Shown: positions 32,115 through 39,513, counted from the first letter of the stretch. The stretch: DNA of 64,000 nucleotides from Paenibacillus pinihumi DSM 23905 = JCM 16419 (GCF_000422505.1 NZ_AULX01000006.1:496001-560000), one strand, 5' to 3'. Program-made: numbers and translations. The notes: generated by a model from the sequence alone, not told the origin.

Positions 32115-34207
32115 GAAATCACCTCATTGTCCACGATCAGCAGCCCTTCCAAAGTTACTCCCTTGGTATGGATACGCAGTTTCTTCATTCGATCTTTCCA
32201 AGCTGATTCTGCTTTTTCTTGTCCATGTATACTTATCAGTTCCGCTTGCGTTTCTGACGGCAAATTTTCAAAACTCGGTGGAACAACTAACTTGATCATC
32301 TGTGTGTTGATTTCTAACAAATCCGTGACTGCCTCAGCATTGTCCACGAAAATCGGAGCGGACACGCCGTAATGCTGGCTGAGCGTGTTAATGATGTCCA
32401 GACCGACATTGATCCGGGCGGCGTTGTTGAGTCCGCCGTCATACGGCACGCCGTTGTAAAGTGTGTCACAGACCTCGCGCAGCCCACCGTTGATTTGTTC
32501 CTCAAACAACCGGAAGCGCGCATACTGGAACTTGGAATCAATGCGAGATTGCAGCAGATTGACCTTAGCTCGCATGAAATCTTCCATCAGATAGAGCTCA
32601 TACTGAAGGTGCTCGTATTCTCTGGCAAGTTTACTTTCCTGCTGCTCGAGCTCCATAATGCGAGTTTGCTGCCGGCGCACATGGTCAAATTTGGCCAATT
32701 CAGCATCCAGGACTCCAATCTCTACGCGCAGGCTTTGAATCTCCTGTTGAATCCGCTGTTGCTCTTGCGCTGAATCTGTCTGTAACGTAGTGATTTGCTG
32801 GCGTAACAGCCCTGCTTCGTCTCCCAAACTCCGAAATTTAGTATCGTCATCCGGGTTCTGAACACCTTGACGAAGGCGGTCCAGTTCAGCATTAGCCATA
32901 TCAATTCGAACTTGCAACTGCTCCTGCTGCCCAGCCAACTGCCGGAACTCCTCTCGCATACGGGTGACTTCATCGTCCAGGCGCTCAGATTCATCACGCG
33001 CAGCGCGCCCACGGCGCTGAATCCCTTCCAGACGTTCGGCCTTGCGGCGGTTGAAGTCGGCCAATGCCATATCATGAGCTTCCTGCCGACACTCCTCCGG
33101 AAGCAGCTGTCCACACGCCGGGCAGTTATCGTCAGCCGAATGTGCAAATCCGTCTGTGCTTGCAGCGCTGAACTCCGCTCGGAGTTGCGCCCTCTCTTGG
33201 TCAAGCCCGGCGATCCGCTGCTCATTGATCTTGATTTTGTAGTGCCGATCATCCATCGATCGGCGAACATTATCCAAATCACGAAGTAGGTTATCAACAT
33301 GCGCCCGCTGCTGAGCTACCGAATCCAGCGCTGCCGTTTGCAATACATTCTTAATCTGGAGCTGCTCGCCCTCAATTTCTCGAAGACGATGCTGCAGTTC
33401 GGCGGCTTGGCCACCTGATTGCACCCGGACAAGCTCCTGCTCCTTTCCGGTTAACCGCTCGCGAAGCGTGACAATATCCTCCTTGAGCATATCCTCGCTG
33501 ATCTCGGATACATCCGGCATACTGCGCTGTGCCTCGCTGATCCGGATGGGGATATCATTAATCTCCTGATTAATGCGTTTCATCGATGCAGCAACGACCT
33601 TTTTATGATCATCAATATCCCGCTCACGCAAAATGGCCTCTAATGGAGCCAACTCAGTGTTGGAATGAATAACCTCGGCATCCGTTACATCCCCGCAGAC
33701 CTCCAGGAGTAGCTTTCGCCGATCTTGCCATTTGAGCTGCTCGTTGAAATACGTCGGGCTGGTAAGGAGCTTGAACAGTTCCTCCGGAAGCAGGGCCGTG
33801 ACCGCTGCATCGTATTCCTTTTTAGTGACGGGTACACCGTCGACGAAATAAGAAGTTTCATGACCCTCGAATGCAGCTGTCAGCGATCCGCGCTTCTTGG
33901 TCCATTTCTCAGCGAAGACACGTCGGAACGTCTTGCTCTTCCCGTTTATGTCGAGCACACCTTCAACCTCGTGCTCCAGCTTGTGCTGCCGAACCTTGCC
34001 GGCGGAATCAAGCTCCTTGATTTCAAAGTCTGTCCGGTTTGCGCTGTCCTTGCCAAACGGCAGCCAGGTAAAAGCATCGAACAGGGTTGTCTTGCCTGTC
34101 CCGTTATCGCCGAATACATTGACCGGCTGTCCATTGGCCACAAGCTGAAACTCGCGGAAGCCTTTGAAATTGCGGAGTGTCAGGCGTTGTAGGGTGATCT
34201 TGTTCAT
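32111..34207 (-). CDS. Rad50/SbcC-like AAA ATPase
   Basis: 698 aa. Walker A GDNGTGKTT at 33-41 within RNFKGFREFQLVANGQPVNV, a long coiled coil from about 200 to 560 with a zinc hook CPAC at 359-362, and a C-terminal ATPase half that binds through NVGLDIINTLSQHYGVSAPI and FVDNAEAV. It is the phage type of SbcC/RecF ATPase found with RecT. No SbcD nuclease gene follows; the MBL-fold protein two genes on could be the partner, which is speculative. Confidence 0.9.
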   Translation of the reverse strand: MNKITLQRLTLRNFKGFREFQLVANGQPVNVFGDNGTGKTTLFDAFTWLPFGKDSANRTDFEIKELDSAGKVRQHKLEHEVEGVLDINGKSKTFRRVFAEKWTKKRGSLTAAFEGHETSYFVDGVPVTKKEYDAAVTALLPEELFKLLTSPTYFNEQLKWQDRRKLLLEVCGDVTDAEVIHSNTELAPLEAILRERDIDDHKKVVAASMKRINQEINDIPIRISEAQRSMPDVSEISEDMLKEDIVTLRERLTGKEQELVRVQSGGQAAELQHRLREIEGEQLQIKNVLQTAALDSVAQQRAHVDNLLRDLDNVRRSMDDRHYKIKINEQRIAGLDQERAQLRAEFSAASTDGFAHSADDNCPACGQLLPEECRQEAHDMALADFNRRKAERLEGIQRRGRAARDESERLDDEVTRMREEFRQLAGQQEQLQVRIDMANAELDRLRQGVQNPDDDTKFRSLGDEAGLLRQQITTLQTDSAQEQQRIQQEIQSLRVEIGVLDAELAKFDHVRRQQTRIMELEQQESKLAREYEHLQYELYLMEDFMRAKVNLLQSRIDSKFQYARFRLFEEQINGGLREVCDTLYNGVPYDGGLNNAARINVGLDIINTLSQHYGVSAPIFVDNAEAVTDLLEINTQMIKLVVPPSFENLPSETQAELISIHGQEKAESAWKDRMKKLRIHTKGVTLEGLLIVDNEVIS

Positions 34208-34533
34208 ACGTTCACCTGCAGGAGACTGGCCACGGTACGATATGCATTCATTTGCACCCGCAAACGCTCCAGATTGGATACCGCGTTTTTCAATCTCAGT
34301 TCATATTCAGTCACCAGTTTGCGCTCATGCCCTGTAAAAGCGCGGGCCTGTGCTGCTCGCATTTCGGCGTTCTTTCCATCTAACCTGTTGCCCAGCAAAA
34401 GCGAATCTTCCTTTTCCTGAAGAATATCTTTAACATCCGTTAATTGCCGATGTACCCCCAGCACTGCATCTTCAGCAGCCGTAATTTCGGCCGGCAACGC
34501 CAATAATTTCGTAATAAGCTCCTGCTTTGTCAT
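34204..34533 (-). CDS. 109-aa coiled-coil phage protein
   Basis: ATG at 34533 (MTKQELITKLLALPAEITAA), with AAGGAGG 5 nt upstream; the longer frame reaches into the small-RNA unit and has no ribosome site. Helical throughout, with RQLTDVKDILQEKEDSLLLG and HERKLVTEYELRLKNAV. Small proteins of this type often precede the Rad50-like ATPase in phages. Overlaps it by 4 bp. Confidence 0.7.
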   Translation of the reverse strand: MTKQELITKLLALPAEITAAEDAVLGVHRQLTDVKDILQEKEDSLLLGNRLDGKNAEMRAAQARAFTGHERKLVTEYELRLKNAVSNLERLRVQMNAYRTVASLLQVNV

Positions 34534-34542
34534 AGCTCCTCC

Positions 34543-34616
34543 TTGTCGCCCCCACCTACACATGGTATTATGGGGGCATCCATTGATTGGTGTAGCCCGT
34601 TGCAGCGGGCTATTTT
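34543..34616 (+). ncRNA. candidate small RNA unit B
   Basis: Plus-strand TTGTCG (34543-34548), a 17-bp spacer and TGG-TATTAT (34566-34571, extended -10). CCCCCA (34549-34554) and TGGGGG (34571-34576) form an inverted repeat over the -10. TAGCCCG (34593-34599) pairs with CGGGCTA (34606-34612), followed by TTTTA. An RNA of about 40 nt is predicted, leaderless and without coding capacity, in the leader of the 109-aa gene and antisense to it. Confidence 0.4.
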
Positions 34617-34618
34617 AC

Positions 34619-34732
34619 TTATTCACAGTCTTCACATTTCCGAGGATGACCCGGTTCCTCGCCGTCATCGATGAAAGCCCCGCATCCTTCACAAAGGATT
34701 CCATCCAAAATCATTTCAGCAACATCACCCAT
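34619..34732 (-). CDS. 37-aa zinc-ribbon phage protein
   Basis: ATG at 34732 with GGAGG 5 nt upstream. Product starts MGDVAEMILDGILCEGCGAF and ends PRKCEDCE, so it has two Cys-x-x-Cys pairs, a minimal zinc ribbon. Small proteins with this start are common in early regions of Firmicute phages; the function is unknown. It follows directly on a highly structured RNA region. Confidence 0.75.
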   Translation of the reverse strand: MGDVAEMILDGILCEGCGAFIDDGEEPGHPRKCEDCE

Positions 34733-34758
34733 GCCGTCCGTCCTCCTTCCTATGTAAT

Positions 34759-34875
34759 TGAGTGGGCAAGAATTTGAACCTTGCATGTGTTCCGCCACCA
34801 CTCAGATGTGTCAGCCACATCTCAGGAAGCCAGACGGGGAGTGTCTGAATCCCTGAGACAAGGCTGAGCCTTGTC
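34759..34875 (-). ncRNA. four adjoining hairpins with tRNA-like T-arm/acceptor element
   Basis: In minus-strand order: hairpin 1 GACAAGGC/GCCTTGTC (34875-34857); hairpin 2 TCAGG/CCTGA with inner CAGAC/GTCTG (34856-34822); hairpin 3 GATGTG/CACATC (34821-34805); hairpin 4 at 34804-34759, TGAGTGG with CCACTCA enclosing GCAAG/CTTGC. Hairpin 4 holds a T-loop-like GGTTCAAATTC and GGTGGCGGAA, which resembles the start of tRNA-Leu. Stems follow one another with no spacer. It lies between the AbrB-like and zinc-ribbon genes and could be a processed leader, a degenerate tRNA or a tRNA mimic. Confidence 0.55.
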
Positions 34876-34879
34876 CAAC

Positions 34880-35131
34880 TTAAATGCCTGCCCGCTGGGC
34901 GAGCTGTCTTATTGCTTCACGACTATATTGCTTGCCGTTAAATTCAATCAAATCTTCTGTGCTGCCGGTTACTGCACATCCAGGAGAATATTTACGGATT
35001 ACAATCCCGCCCTCAACCATGTAGAATTCGACTGGGTCTCCTTCCTTCATACCAAGTACACGACGGGTTTCTTTTGGGATAACTACACGGCCAAGATCAT
35101 CAATACGACGTACAATTCCAGTTGCTTTCAT
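34880..35131 (-). CDS. AbrB/SpoVT-family transcriptional regulator
   Basis: 83 aa. The N-terminal swapped-hairpin DNA-binding domain is complete: MKATGIVRRIDDLGRVVIPK, ETRRVLGMKEGDPVEFYMVE and GGIVIRKYSPGCAVTGSTED. Host AbrB represses transition-state and sporulation genes; the phage copy could retune those genes or control early phage expression. It overlaps the YyaC-like gene by 4 bp, so the two form a sporulation-flavoured pair. The C-terminal 30 residues are not from AbrB itself. Confidence 0.92.
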   Translation of the reverse strand: MKATGIVRRIDDLGRVVIPKETRRVLGMKEGDPVEFYMVEGGIVIRKYSPGCAVTGSTEDLIEFNGKQYSREAIRQLAQRAGI

Positions 35132-35676
35132 ATCATTTCCTCCAGTTCAGATCGCTTCAGCGATCCTGCATTTATTTGATTGGTTGTAGCTACTTCAGCA
35201 ATTGCTGGTATGAGTACAGCATTACAAATGGCATCAACAGCACTCTTTGCCATGTTCATTACCCGGTGTAATGGGGTATTTTGAAGAACGAAATACTCCA
35301 TGAATCCCCCCGCGTTTACAATCCCTATCAGGTGATAATCTCCTATGGGAGTCAATTGTTTCCCGACTCCTGCACCTGGCCGACAAGGACCGGACCTGAA
35401 CCTAATATCGCCTATAGAGTCTGCCCTTCCTAAACATGAATCTATTGCAATAACCTTTCGTCCTTCAGGAATCTCTTTAATCCGTTCATCGAGATTCATG
35501 GCATGAACTAAATCGTCCATTCTGCCAATTACGTTGTAGCCTAATTTGTAAAGGGCTGACCCTATGAGCGGGCCAAATGAGTCGCCGGTTGAGCGATCCG
35601 TCCCAATACAGAAAAATGTTATCTGTTCAGCAGGAATATTCTGAACCTTGTTTTTAATCTCGCTGATAAGATCCAC
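35128..35676 (-). CDS. YyaC-like sporulation protein (GPR-like fold)
   Basis: 182 aa from the GTG at 35676, favoured because AAGGGAG lies 6 nt upstream; an ATG 10 codons earlier has no ribosome site. Segments ITFFCIGTDRSTGDSFGPLI, VIAIDSCLGRADSIGDIRFR and GVGKQLTPIGDYHLIGIVNA match the YyaC/DUF1256 family, related in fold to the germination protease GPR. Host homologues are expressed at sporulation. A prophage copy may prepare phage DNA for the spore. Function inferred. Confidence 0.88.
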   Translation of the reverse strand: MDLISEIKNKVQNIPAEQITFFCIGTDRSTGDSFGPLIGSALYKLGYNVIGRMDDLVHAMNLDERIKEIPEGRKVIAIDSCLGRADSIGDIRFRSGPCRPGAGVGKQLTPIGDYHLIGIVNAGGFMEYFVLQNTPLHRVMNMAKSAVDAICNAVLIPAIAEVATTNQINAGSLKRSELEEMI

Positions 35677-35687
35677 AACCTGCTCCC

Positions 35688-35771
35688 TTGCGCTCCCCCG
35701 GTACATGCGGTATTATAGGAACGTCCTATTTATTTGTTTTGCTGGAAGCCGTCCTCGCCGACGGCTTTTTT
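35688..35771 (+). ncRNA. candidate small RNA unit A
   Basis: Plus-strand TTGCGC (35688-35693), a 17-bp spacer and TATTAT (35711-35716). The transcript would run about 50 nt to a strong terminator: GCCGTC (35748-35753), loop CTCGCC, GACGGC (35760-35765) and TTTTTT (35766-35771). The terminator overlaps the last codons of the 55-aa minus-strand gene. No reading frame. Antisense to the phage early operon. Confidence 0.45.
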
Positions 35772-35897
35772 GCTGCCCGCAGCTGCATGCGCAACCGCAA
35801 CCTCTTGCTCAAGTTCTTCTACCAGAGTTTTCAACTCATGCTGTGCCAGCTCATCTCCCAGCCGGACCGCATGCCGATACAAACTGGTCAACTCCAT
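35730..35897 (-). CDS. 55-aa helical phage protein
   Basis: ATG at 35897 (MELTSLYRHAVRLGDELAQH), with AAGGGG 9 nt upstream; an ATG 19 codons earlier lies inside the preceding gene. All-helical, ending SKKAVGEDGFQQNK. Small helical genes of this kind are common in phage early regions. No known function. Confidence 0.6.
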   Translation of the reverse strand: MELTSLYRHAVRLGDELAQHELKTLVEELEQEVAVAHAAAGSKKAVGEDGFQQNK

Positions 35898-35929
35898 GAT
35901 ACGGCCCCTTGCCGCTTGAAAGTCATACC

Positions 35930-36064
35930 CTATGCTGCCAGATACGCCTCCCATGTCCCCGCCCTCACCTTCCCAAGAAATTGTTCAAACGTAATGCGGT
36001 ACCGCTCTCCGATGGAATGATAAACGAAATACTCTCCCAGCTTGTCCAGCAGATCATCCGGCAA
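35930..36064 (-). CDS. 44-aa phage protein
   Basis: TTG start at 36064, inside the end of the upstream gene, with AAGGAGG about 9 nt before it; stop TAG at 35932-35930. Product LPDDLLDKLGEYFVYHSIGE continues RYRITFEQFLGKVRAGTWEA. This layout (a helical pair around a RYRITFEQFL strand) is familiar from phage early regions but unnamed. The ribosome site supports it. Confidence 0.6.
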   Translation of the reverse strand: MPDDLLDKLGEYFVYHSIGERYRITFEQFLGKVRAGTWEAYLAA

Positions 36065-36326
36065 GGTTTACCGCCTCCTTGTTGTAATCTCCGCTGAGAA
36101 TGGCATCGATGGCTTGTATTGCTTCCTCCACTTTTTCTTGCTCGTTGTGAAGGTTTAAAAAAAACTCGACCCATGCAGGGATAAATTCATCAGAATCCAC
36201 AGCAGCGAGATTTTTAAGGACCACGACATCGACGATATCCGATGTAATTGAAATTGATGCAGTGTAAACGGAGTTTCTTGGAATCTGGATCACCTTATCA
36301 AATAATTGTGCCAATTTCGGATTCAT
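36054..36326 (-). CDS. 90-aa phage protein, unknown
   Basis: ATG at 36326 (MNPKLAQLFDKVIQIPRNSV) with GGGGG 6 nt upstream; an ATG two codons earlier abuts that site. Alpha/beta pattern with VYTASISITSDIVDVVVLKN and a final helix pair. No family recognised. Ribosome sites and 10-bp overlap with the 44-aa gene point to one operon. Confidence 0.6.
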   Translation of the reverse strand: MNPKLAQLFDKVIQIPRNSVYTASISITSDIVDVVVLKNLAAVDSDEFIPAWVEFFLNLHNEQEKVEEAIQAIDAILSGDYNKEAVNLAG

Positions 36327-36336
36327 ACTCATCCCC

Positions 36337-36480
36337 CTAAACTTTGATTAATAAAAACAAGTATTTAAGATTGCCTCGCGTTACATCTGCAAGCAGCCAA
36401 CCATCTTCCAGCATTTCGTTGACTTCGTTCGGATCAGAAGTTGTGTACACTTTGCGAGCATCAGAGATATGTACCTCCAA
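36337..36480 (-). CDS. 47-aa phage protein
   Basis: TTG start at 36480 with GGAGG 8 nt upstream; stop TAG at 36339-36337. Product LEVHISDARKVYTTSDPNEV then NEMLEDGWLLADVTRGNL resembles small DUF1737-like proteins (a strand, then a helix with E-x-G-W). Function unknown; expressed with the excisionase-like gene. Confidence 0.6.
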   Translation of the reverse strand: MEVHISDARKVYTTSDPNEVNEMLEDGWLLADVTRGNLKYLFLLIKV

Positions 36481-36485
36481 TCAAT

Positions 36486-36785
36486 TCACCTCCTTTCATG
36501 CATCGTTTGAGAAACAAGCTTTTCCAGATGTTTATCTATATCAATCTGGCGGAAAAAAATCTGACCGCGCTGCCGAAAAAAAGGAATTTCATTAGCGCTG
36601 ACCATCTTTCTTAATGTTGATTCTGAAATTTTTAGGTAAGCACTTGCTTCCTTGATATTCAGGATGTTGGCATATAGACGACGCTGAATCTCAGGCTCAA
36701 GTTCGGCTAGTAGTTCTTCGCGGAGATTACGGATGATATCTGCCCGCAGGGAATCAATTAAGTCCGCTGTTGTAATCGATATCAC
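36486..36785 (-). CDS. excisionase-like helix-turn-helix protein
   Basis: 99 aa. An N-terminal helical part is followed by LNIKEASAYLKISESTLRKM and IPFFRQRGQIFFRQIDIDKH, a winged helix of the MerR/excisionase type (HTH_17). It is the first gene of the leftward early operon and carries an operator copy in front, so it may act as Xis, an early activator, or both. AAAGAAAG-type ribosome site is weak. Confidence 0.85.
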   Translation of the reverse strand: MISITTADLIDSLRADIIRNLREELLAELEPEIQRRLYANILNIKEASAYLKISESTLRKMVSANEIPFFRQRGQIFFRQIDIDKHLEKLVSQTMHERR

Positions 36786-36805
36786 GTCTTTCTTTTAGAA
36801 TAGAA

Positions 36806-36821
36806 CTCAAATTTAATTTGA
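36806..36821. promoter_or_regulatory. lysogeny operator O2
   Basis: CTCAAATTTAATTTGA, 16 of the 17 positions of the palindrome at 37190-37206, in front of the excisionase-like gene. A minus-strand promoter overlaps: TTGTGG, 17 bp, TATATA just upstream, so bound repressor would block the early operon. Confidence 0.6.
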
Positions 36822-36915
36822 TATATAGACATATTTAAAGAAAACCACAAATCCCACTTGCGGAAACACAAATCTTGTTATATAATTCCATTAGTGACGA
36901 AAATTAAATTTTAGT

Positions 36916-37155
36916 TCAACTCATATAAAATTCAGGTTCATTCAAATCAGGGAATAATTCATCATCAGAAACTCCAAAATAGTGCTCGATACGCTTAAGC
37001 AACCTAGTACCTGGGACAGACCGTCCATTTTCCAGTTCACGCAAATGAGTTTCAGTAATGCCCAAAGTTATAGCAACTGCAAGTTGGGTTCCTTTGCTCT
37101 TACGTAATTCTTTCAACCGTTGCCGCGGTTTTTTGAAGGTTGTTTGTTTTGTCAT
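36916..37155 (-). CDS. Cro-like XRE regulator
   Basis: 79 aa from the ATG at 37155 (MTKQTTFKKPRQRLKELRKS), with AAGGAGG 11 nt upstream. One helix-turn-helix of Cro/CI type (GTQLAVAITLGITETHLREL) and ENGRSVPGTRLLKRIEHYFG. Divergent from the CI-like gene and read from the promoter TTGCTC-17-TATATT that spans operator O1. Probably the Cro counterpart in the lysis/lysogeny switch. Confidence 0.85.
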   Translation of the reverse strand: MTKQTTFKKPRQRLKELRKSKGTQLAVAITLGITETHLRELENGRSVPGTRLLKRIEHYFGVSDDELFPDLNEPEFYMS

Positions 37156-37189
37156 TCGCTTGCTCACCTCCTTGAGTAATAATATAACA

Positions 37190-37206
37190 CTCAAATTTAA
37201 TTTGAG
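37190..37206. promoter_or_regulatory. lysogeny operator O1
   Basis: CTCAAATTTAATTTGAG, a 17-bp palindrome between the divergent Cro-like and CI-like genes. It fills the spacer of the leftward promoter: TTGCTC, then the operator core, then TATATT. The repressor would therefore shut off the Cro-like gene directly. Confidence 0.75.
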
Positions 37207-37221
37207 CAAGTGATTTTTTAA

Positions 37222-37233
37222 CAAATTTAATTT
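37222..37233. promoter_or_regulatory. lysogeny operator O3 (half-degenerate)
   Basis: CAAATTTAATTT, the core of the same operator without the outer bases, centred about 30 bp (three turns) from O1 and directly ahead of the CI ribosome site. It could mediate autorepression of CI. Confidence 0.45.
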
Positions 37234-37248
37234 ATGGAGTGTTATGCT

Positions 37249-37683
37249 ATGTCATTAGGTTCGAGGATAAGAAAAATAAGAAACTTGAGGGGTTTTACCC
37301 AAAAAGCGATGGCCGAGAAGTTAGATATGACAGAAGCAAATTTCTCGAGCTACGAAAGGGACAAGAGCGCTCCTCCTAGCGATAAGTTGAATAAAATTGC
37401 TTCAATTCTTCGTGTTAGGCCTGACTACCTACTAGGATTAACTGAAGATATGGCACTTGAGGACCCTTATTCCCTTACCCCAAAAGAAGAGATGGATATT
37501 GCTGTTCAGCTAGAGAAAATGATGAAAAATCTTGAAAGCGGGGCATCCATCGCATTTCATGGGGAACAGGTTGAATATGACGAAGAGGATCGAGAAGCTT
37601 TACGTATTTCTTTAGAGAACACTTTAAGACTATCGAAGTATGCTGCAAAAAAGAAATTCACTCCAAAAAAATATCAGAAATAA
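37249..37683 (+). CDS. CI-like XRE repressor
   Basis: 144 aa from the ATG at 37249 (MSLGSRIRKIRNLRGFTQKA), with GGAG 9 nt upstream; an earlier in-frame ATG lies in operator O3. N-terminal Cro/CI helix-turn-helix (QKAMAEKLDMTEANFSSYER), DYLLGLTED linker, then a helical C-terminus with no LexA-like peptidase, so induction should depend on the ImmA-like protease encoded next. Rightward and expected to be on in the lysogen. Confidence 0.9.
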   Translation: MSLGSRIRKIRNLRGFTQKAMAEKLDMTEANFSSYERDKSAPPSDKLNKIASILRVRPDYLLGLTEDMALEDPYSLTPKEEMDIAVQLEKMMKNLESGASIAFHGEQVEYDEEDREALRISLENTLRLSKYAAKKKFTPKKYQK

Positions 37684-37699
37684 TCATTGGGGGTCTCTA

Positions 37700-38152
37700 A
37701 TGAAAATAAGACATCTTGTTCAAAAGCTAATTAATACCTACGGGACATTAGACCCCTTTAAGCTTTCTGAAATACAAAAGATTGAGGTCATACATGAGTA
37801 TTTAGGAAAATTCACTTGGGGGTACTACAGCCACATAAACCGAATTTCTTTTATTCACATACATGAAAGTCTTTCTGAAGCAGAAACTCGTTTTACTTGC
37901 GCTCACGAACTTGGACATCACTATTTGCACCCTAAAGTGAATACGCCTTTTTTAAAAAAGAACACACTTTTATCATTAGACAAAATCGAGCGTGAGGCAA
38001 ATCAATTTGCTGTAGAACTCTTGATCCCAGATCAACTACTAATCGATGGCATGACAGTATACCAAGCTGCTGAGGCTTCTGGCGTTCCTGGGGAATTGGC
38101 CACTTTAAAAAAGCCTCCTGCGTACATCTGCAGAACGTGGGTAGGATATTAA
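37700..38152 (+). CDS. ImmA/IrrE-type metallopeptidase
   Basis: 150 aa from the ATG at 37700 with GGGGG 6 nt upstream. Zinc protease motif TCAHELGHHYLHP with a later Glu in REANQFAVELLIPD, the ImmA signature. In ICEBs1 and phi105-like phages ImmA cleaves the ImmR-type repressor after DNA damage. It follows the CI-like gene directly, the usual ImmR-ImmA order. N-terminal extension in the same frame lacks a ribosome site. Confidence 0.92.
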   Translation: MKIRHLVQKLINTYGTLDPFKLSEIQKIEVIHEYLGKFTWGYYSHINRISFIHIHESLSEAETRFTCAHELGHHYLHPKVNTPFLKKNTLLSLDKIEREANQFAVELLIPDQLLIDGMTVYQAAEASGVPGELATLKKPPAYICRTWVGY

Positions 38153-38253
38153 AACACTTACATAACGGATTCAACTCGCATCGCCTTAGGTGTGGGGCAG
38201 TTTCTTGCAGCCACCCAACAGAACACATATTCCCATTCAAGGAGGTGAGGCCG

Positions 38254-38259
38254 ATGTAG
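38254..38259 (+). other. start-stop element (ATG TAG) with full ribosome site
   Basis: AAGGAGG (38239-38245) is 8 nt before an ATG followed at once by TAG, 55 bp upstream of the integrase start. Such minimal frames can hold an initiating ribosome and modulate downstream translation. It may also be chance. Confidence 0.3.
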
Positions 38260-38313
38260 TACCCATTGATTGATTCACAACTTAAACTCAATAATGATAG
38301 AAGGAGAAATACG

Positions 38314-39513
38314 ATGGCATATTATGAACATCTTGGCGGAAACAAGTATAGAGTCGTTGCGCGGGACATAACTAAAGTGAATAAGCCGAAAAAAAGCAAA
38401 TCAGTCGAGGCCCCTCCAGATATCGCCAAGTCAGTGCGTAAACTAGAGTCATGGTTGACATTGGAGGTGGCAGAATGGGCTAAAATTGTTGAATCCGGAT
38501 CATTAGGAAAAGCTGAAAAAATTAGTTTCAGAAATTTTGTTCCAACATGGAGAACAGGATATGCTTTACAGCATATGGGCGATTACACCCGTCGGCAGAG
38601 CATGATATTCATCAAAACGTATTTGATGCCGGTCTTTGGAGATGTCCGCATGGATCAGATTACTACTTTACATTTGGTCACCTTTTTCGCAGAGATTAAG
38701 AGAAAAGATGGAAAGCCGATGGCAACCAATACCAAATTAAACATTTTCAAAGCAGCCAAGTCTGTATTTGATGCCGCTACAGGTTGGGGGGTTATCACGA
38801 AAAACCCCATTGATGGGGTGGATCGTCCCAGTGCGGGCAAGAAGGAAAAAAAGAAAATGCGTGACAAGAAAAAAAACTATTCCTGGGAAGAGACAGTTCA
38901 AGTGCTTATTGAAATGTTCGAACTTCCCACACGCTGGCGCCTGTATTTTAGCGGTGTGATGATGGGCGGTTTCCGGCGCGGTGAAATGCTGGCTGTGGAA
39001 TGGTCTGATATCGATAACGATCGTGGGGCCATCTGGATTGAGGATCAGATTACATTCGACGAAGACGGTAAAAAAACAGAAGGTGAGGTGAAATCCGAAG
39101 CGTCTGAGGGTTGGGTGCCTATGCCCCGCTGGTACATGGATCAGCTCAAAGAATATGAACGGGAATGGAAGAAAGAAAAGCTTCAATGTAAGAGTTGGGA
39201 AGGTGGAGATAAGCGATTTATTTTCCATGGTGGCAAGGGGATCATGTACTTTCCGACCACCGCCACAAACACCTGGAGCAAGTTTCTTAAGCGGCATAAC
39301 CTGCCTCATATCCCGCTGCACGGCTTACGCCATACCGCTGGCATGCTCTTGCGGGAAAGCGGTGCTGATCTTAAAACAATCCAGGAGCAGCTTAGACATA
39401 GTAAAATAGGTACCACCGCAGATATTTACACACACAAATCCGCCGCGATAAGTCGGGCCGCTATCGACCAACTGGAGGAGCTAAATCCAAAACAGCGAAA
39501 GTTTGCCCCATGA
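38314..39513 (+). CDS. int: phage integrase, tyrosine recombinase
   Basis: 399 aa from the ATG at 38314 (MAYYEHLGGNKYRVVARD) with GGAG 7 nt upstream. N-terminal arm-binding domain, SAM-like core-binding domain (about 70-170) and catalytic domain with Arg in GGFRRGE (about 221), HGLRH (336-340), RH at 361-362 and nucleophile Tyr372 in DIYTHKS. It inserts and excises the phage at the adjacent tRNA-Gly. All catalytic residues are present, so it should be active. Confidence 0.95.
   Translation: MAYYEHLGGNKYRVVARDITKVNKPKKSKSVEAPPDIAKSVRKLESWLTLEVAEWAKIVESGSLGKAEKISFRNFVPTWRTGYALQHMGDYTRRQSMIFIKTYLMPVFGDVRMDQITTLHLVTFFAEIKRKDGKPMATNTKLNIFKAAKSVFDAATGWGVITKNPIDGVDRPSAGKKEKKKMRDKKKNYSWEETVQVLIEMFELPTRWRLYFSGVMMGGFRRGEMLAVEWSDIDNDRGAIWIEDQITFDEDGKKTEGEVKSEASEGWVPMPRWYMDQLKEYEREWKKEKLQCKSWEGGDKRFIFHGGKGIMYFPTTATNTWSKFLKRHNLPHIPLHGLRHTAGMLLRESGADLKTIQEQLRHSKIGTTADIYTHKSAAISRAAIDQLEELNPKQRKFAP

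Noticed and set aside
34759-34804. Functional tRNA-Leu
   Set aside because: Only 46 nt; D-arm, anticodon arm and variable arm are absent, so it cannot be a canonical tRNA.
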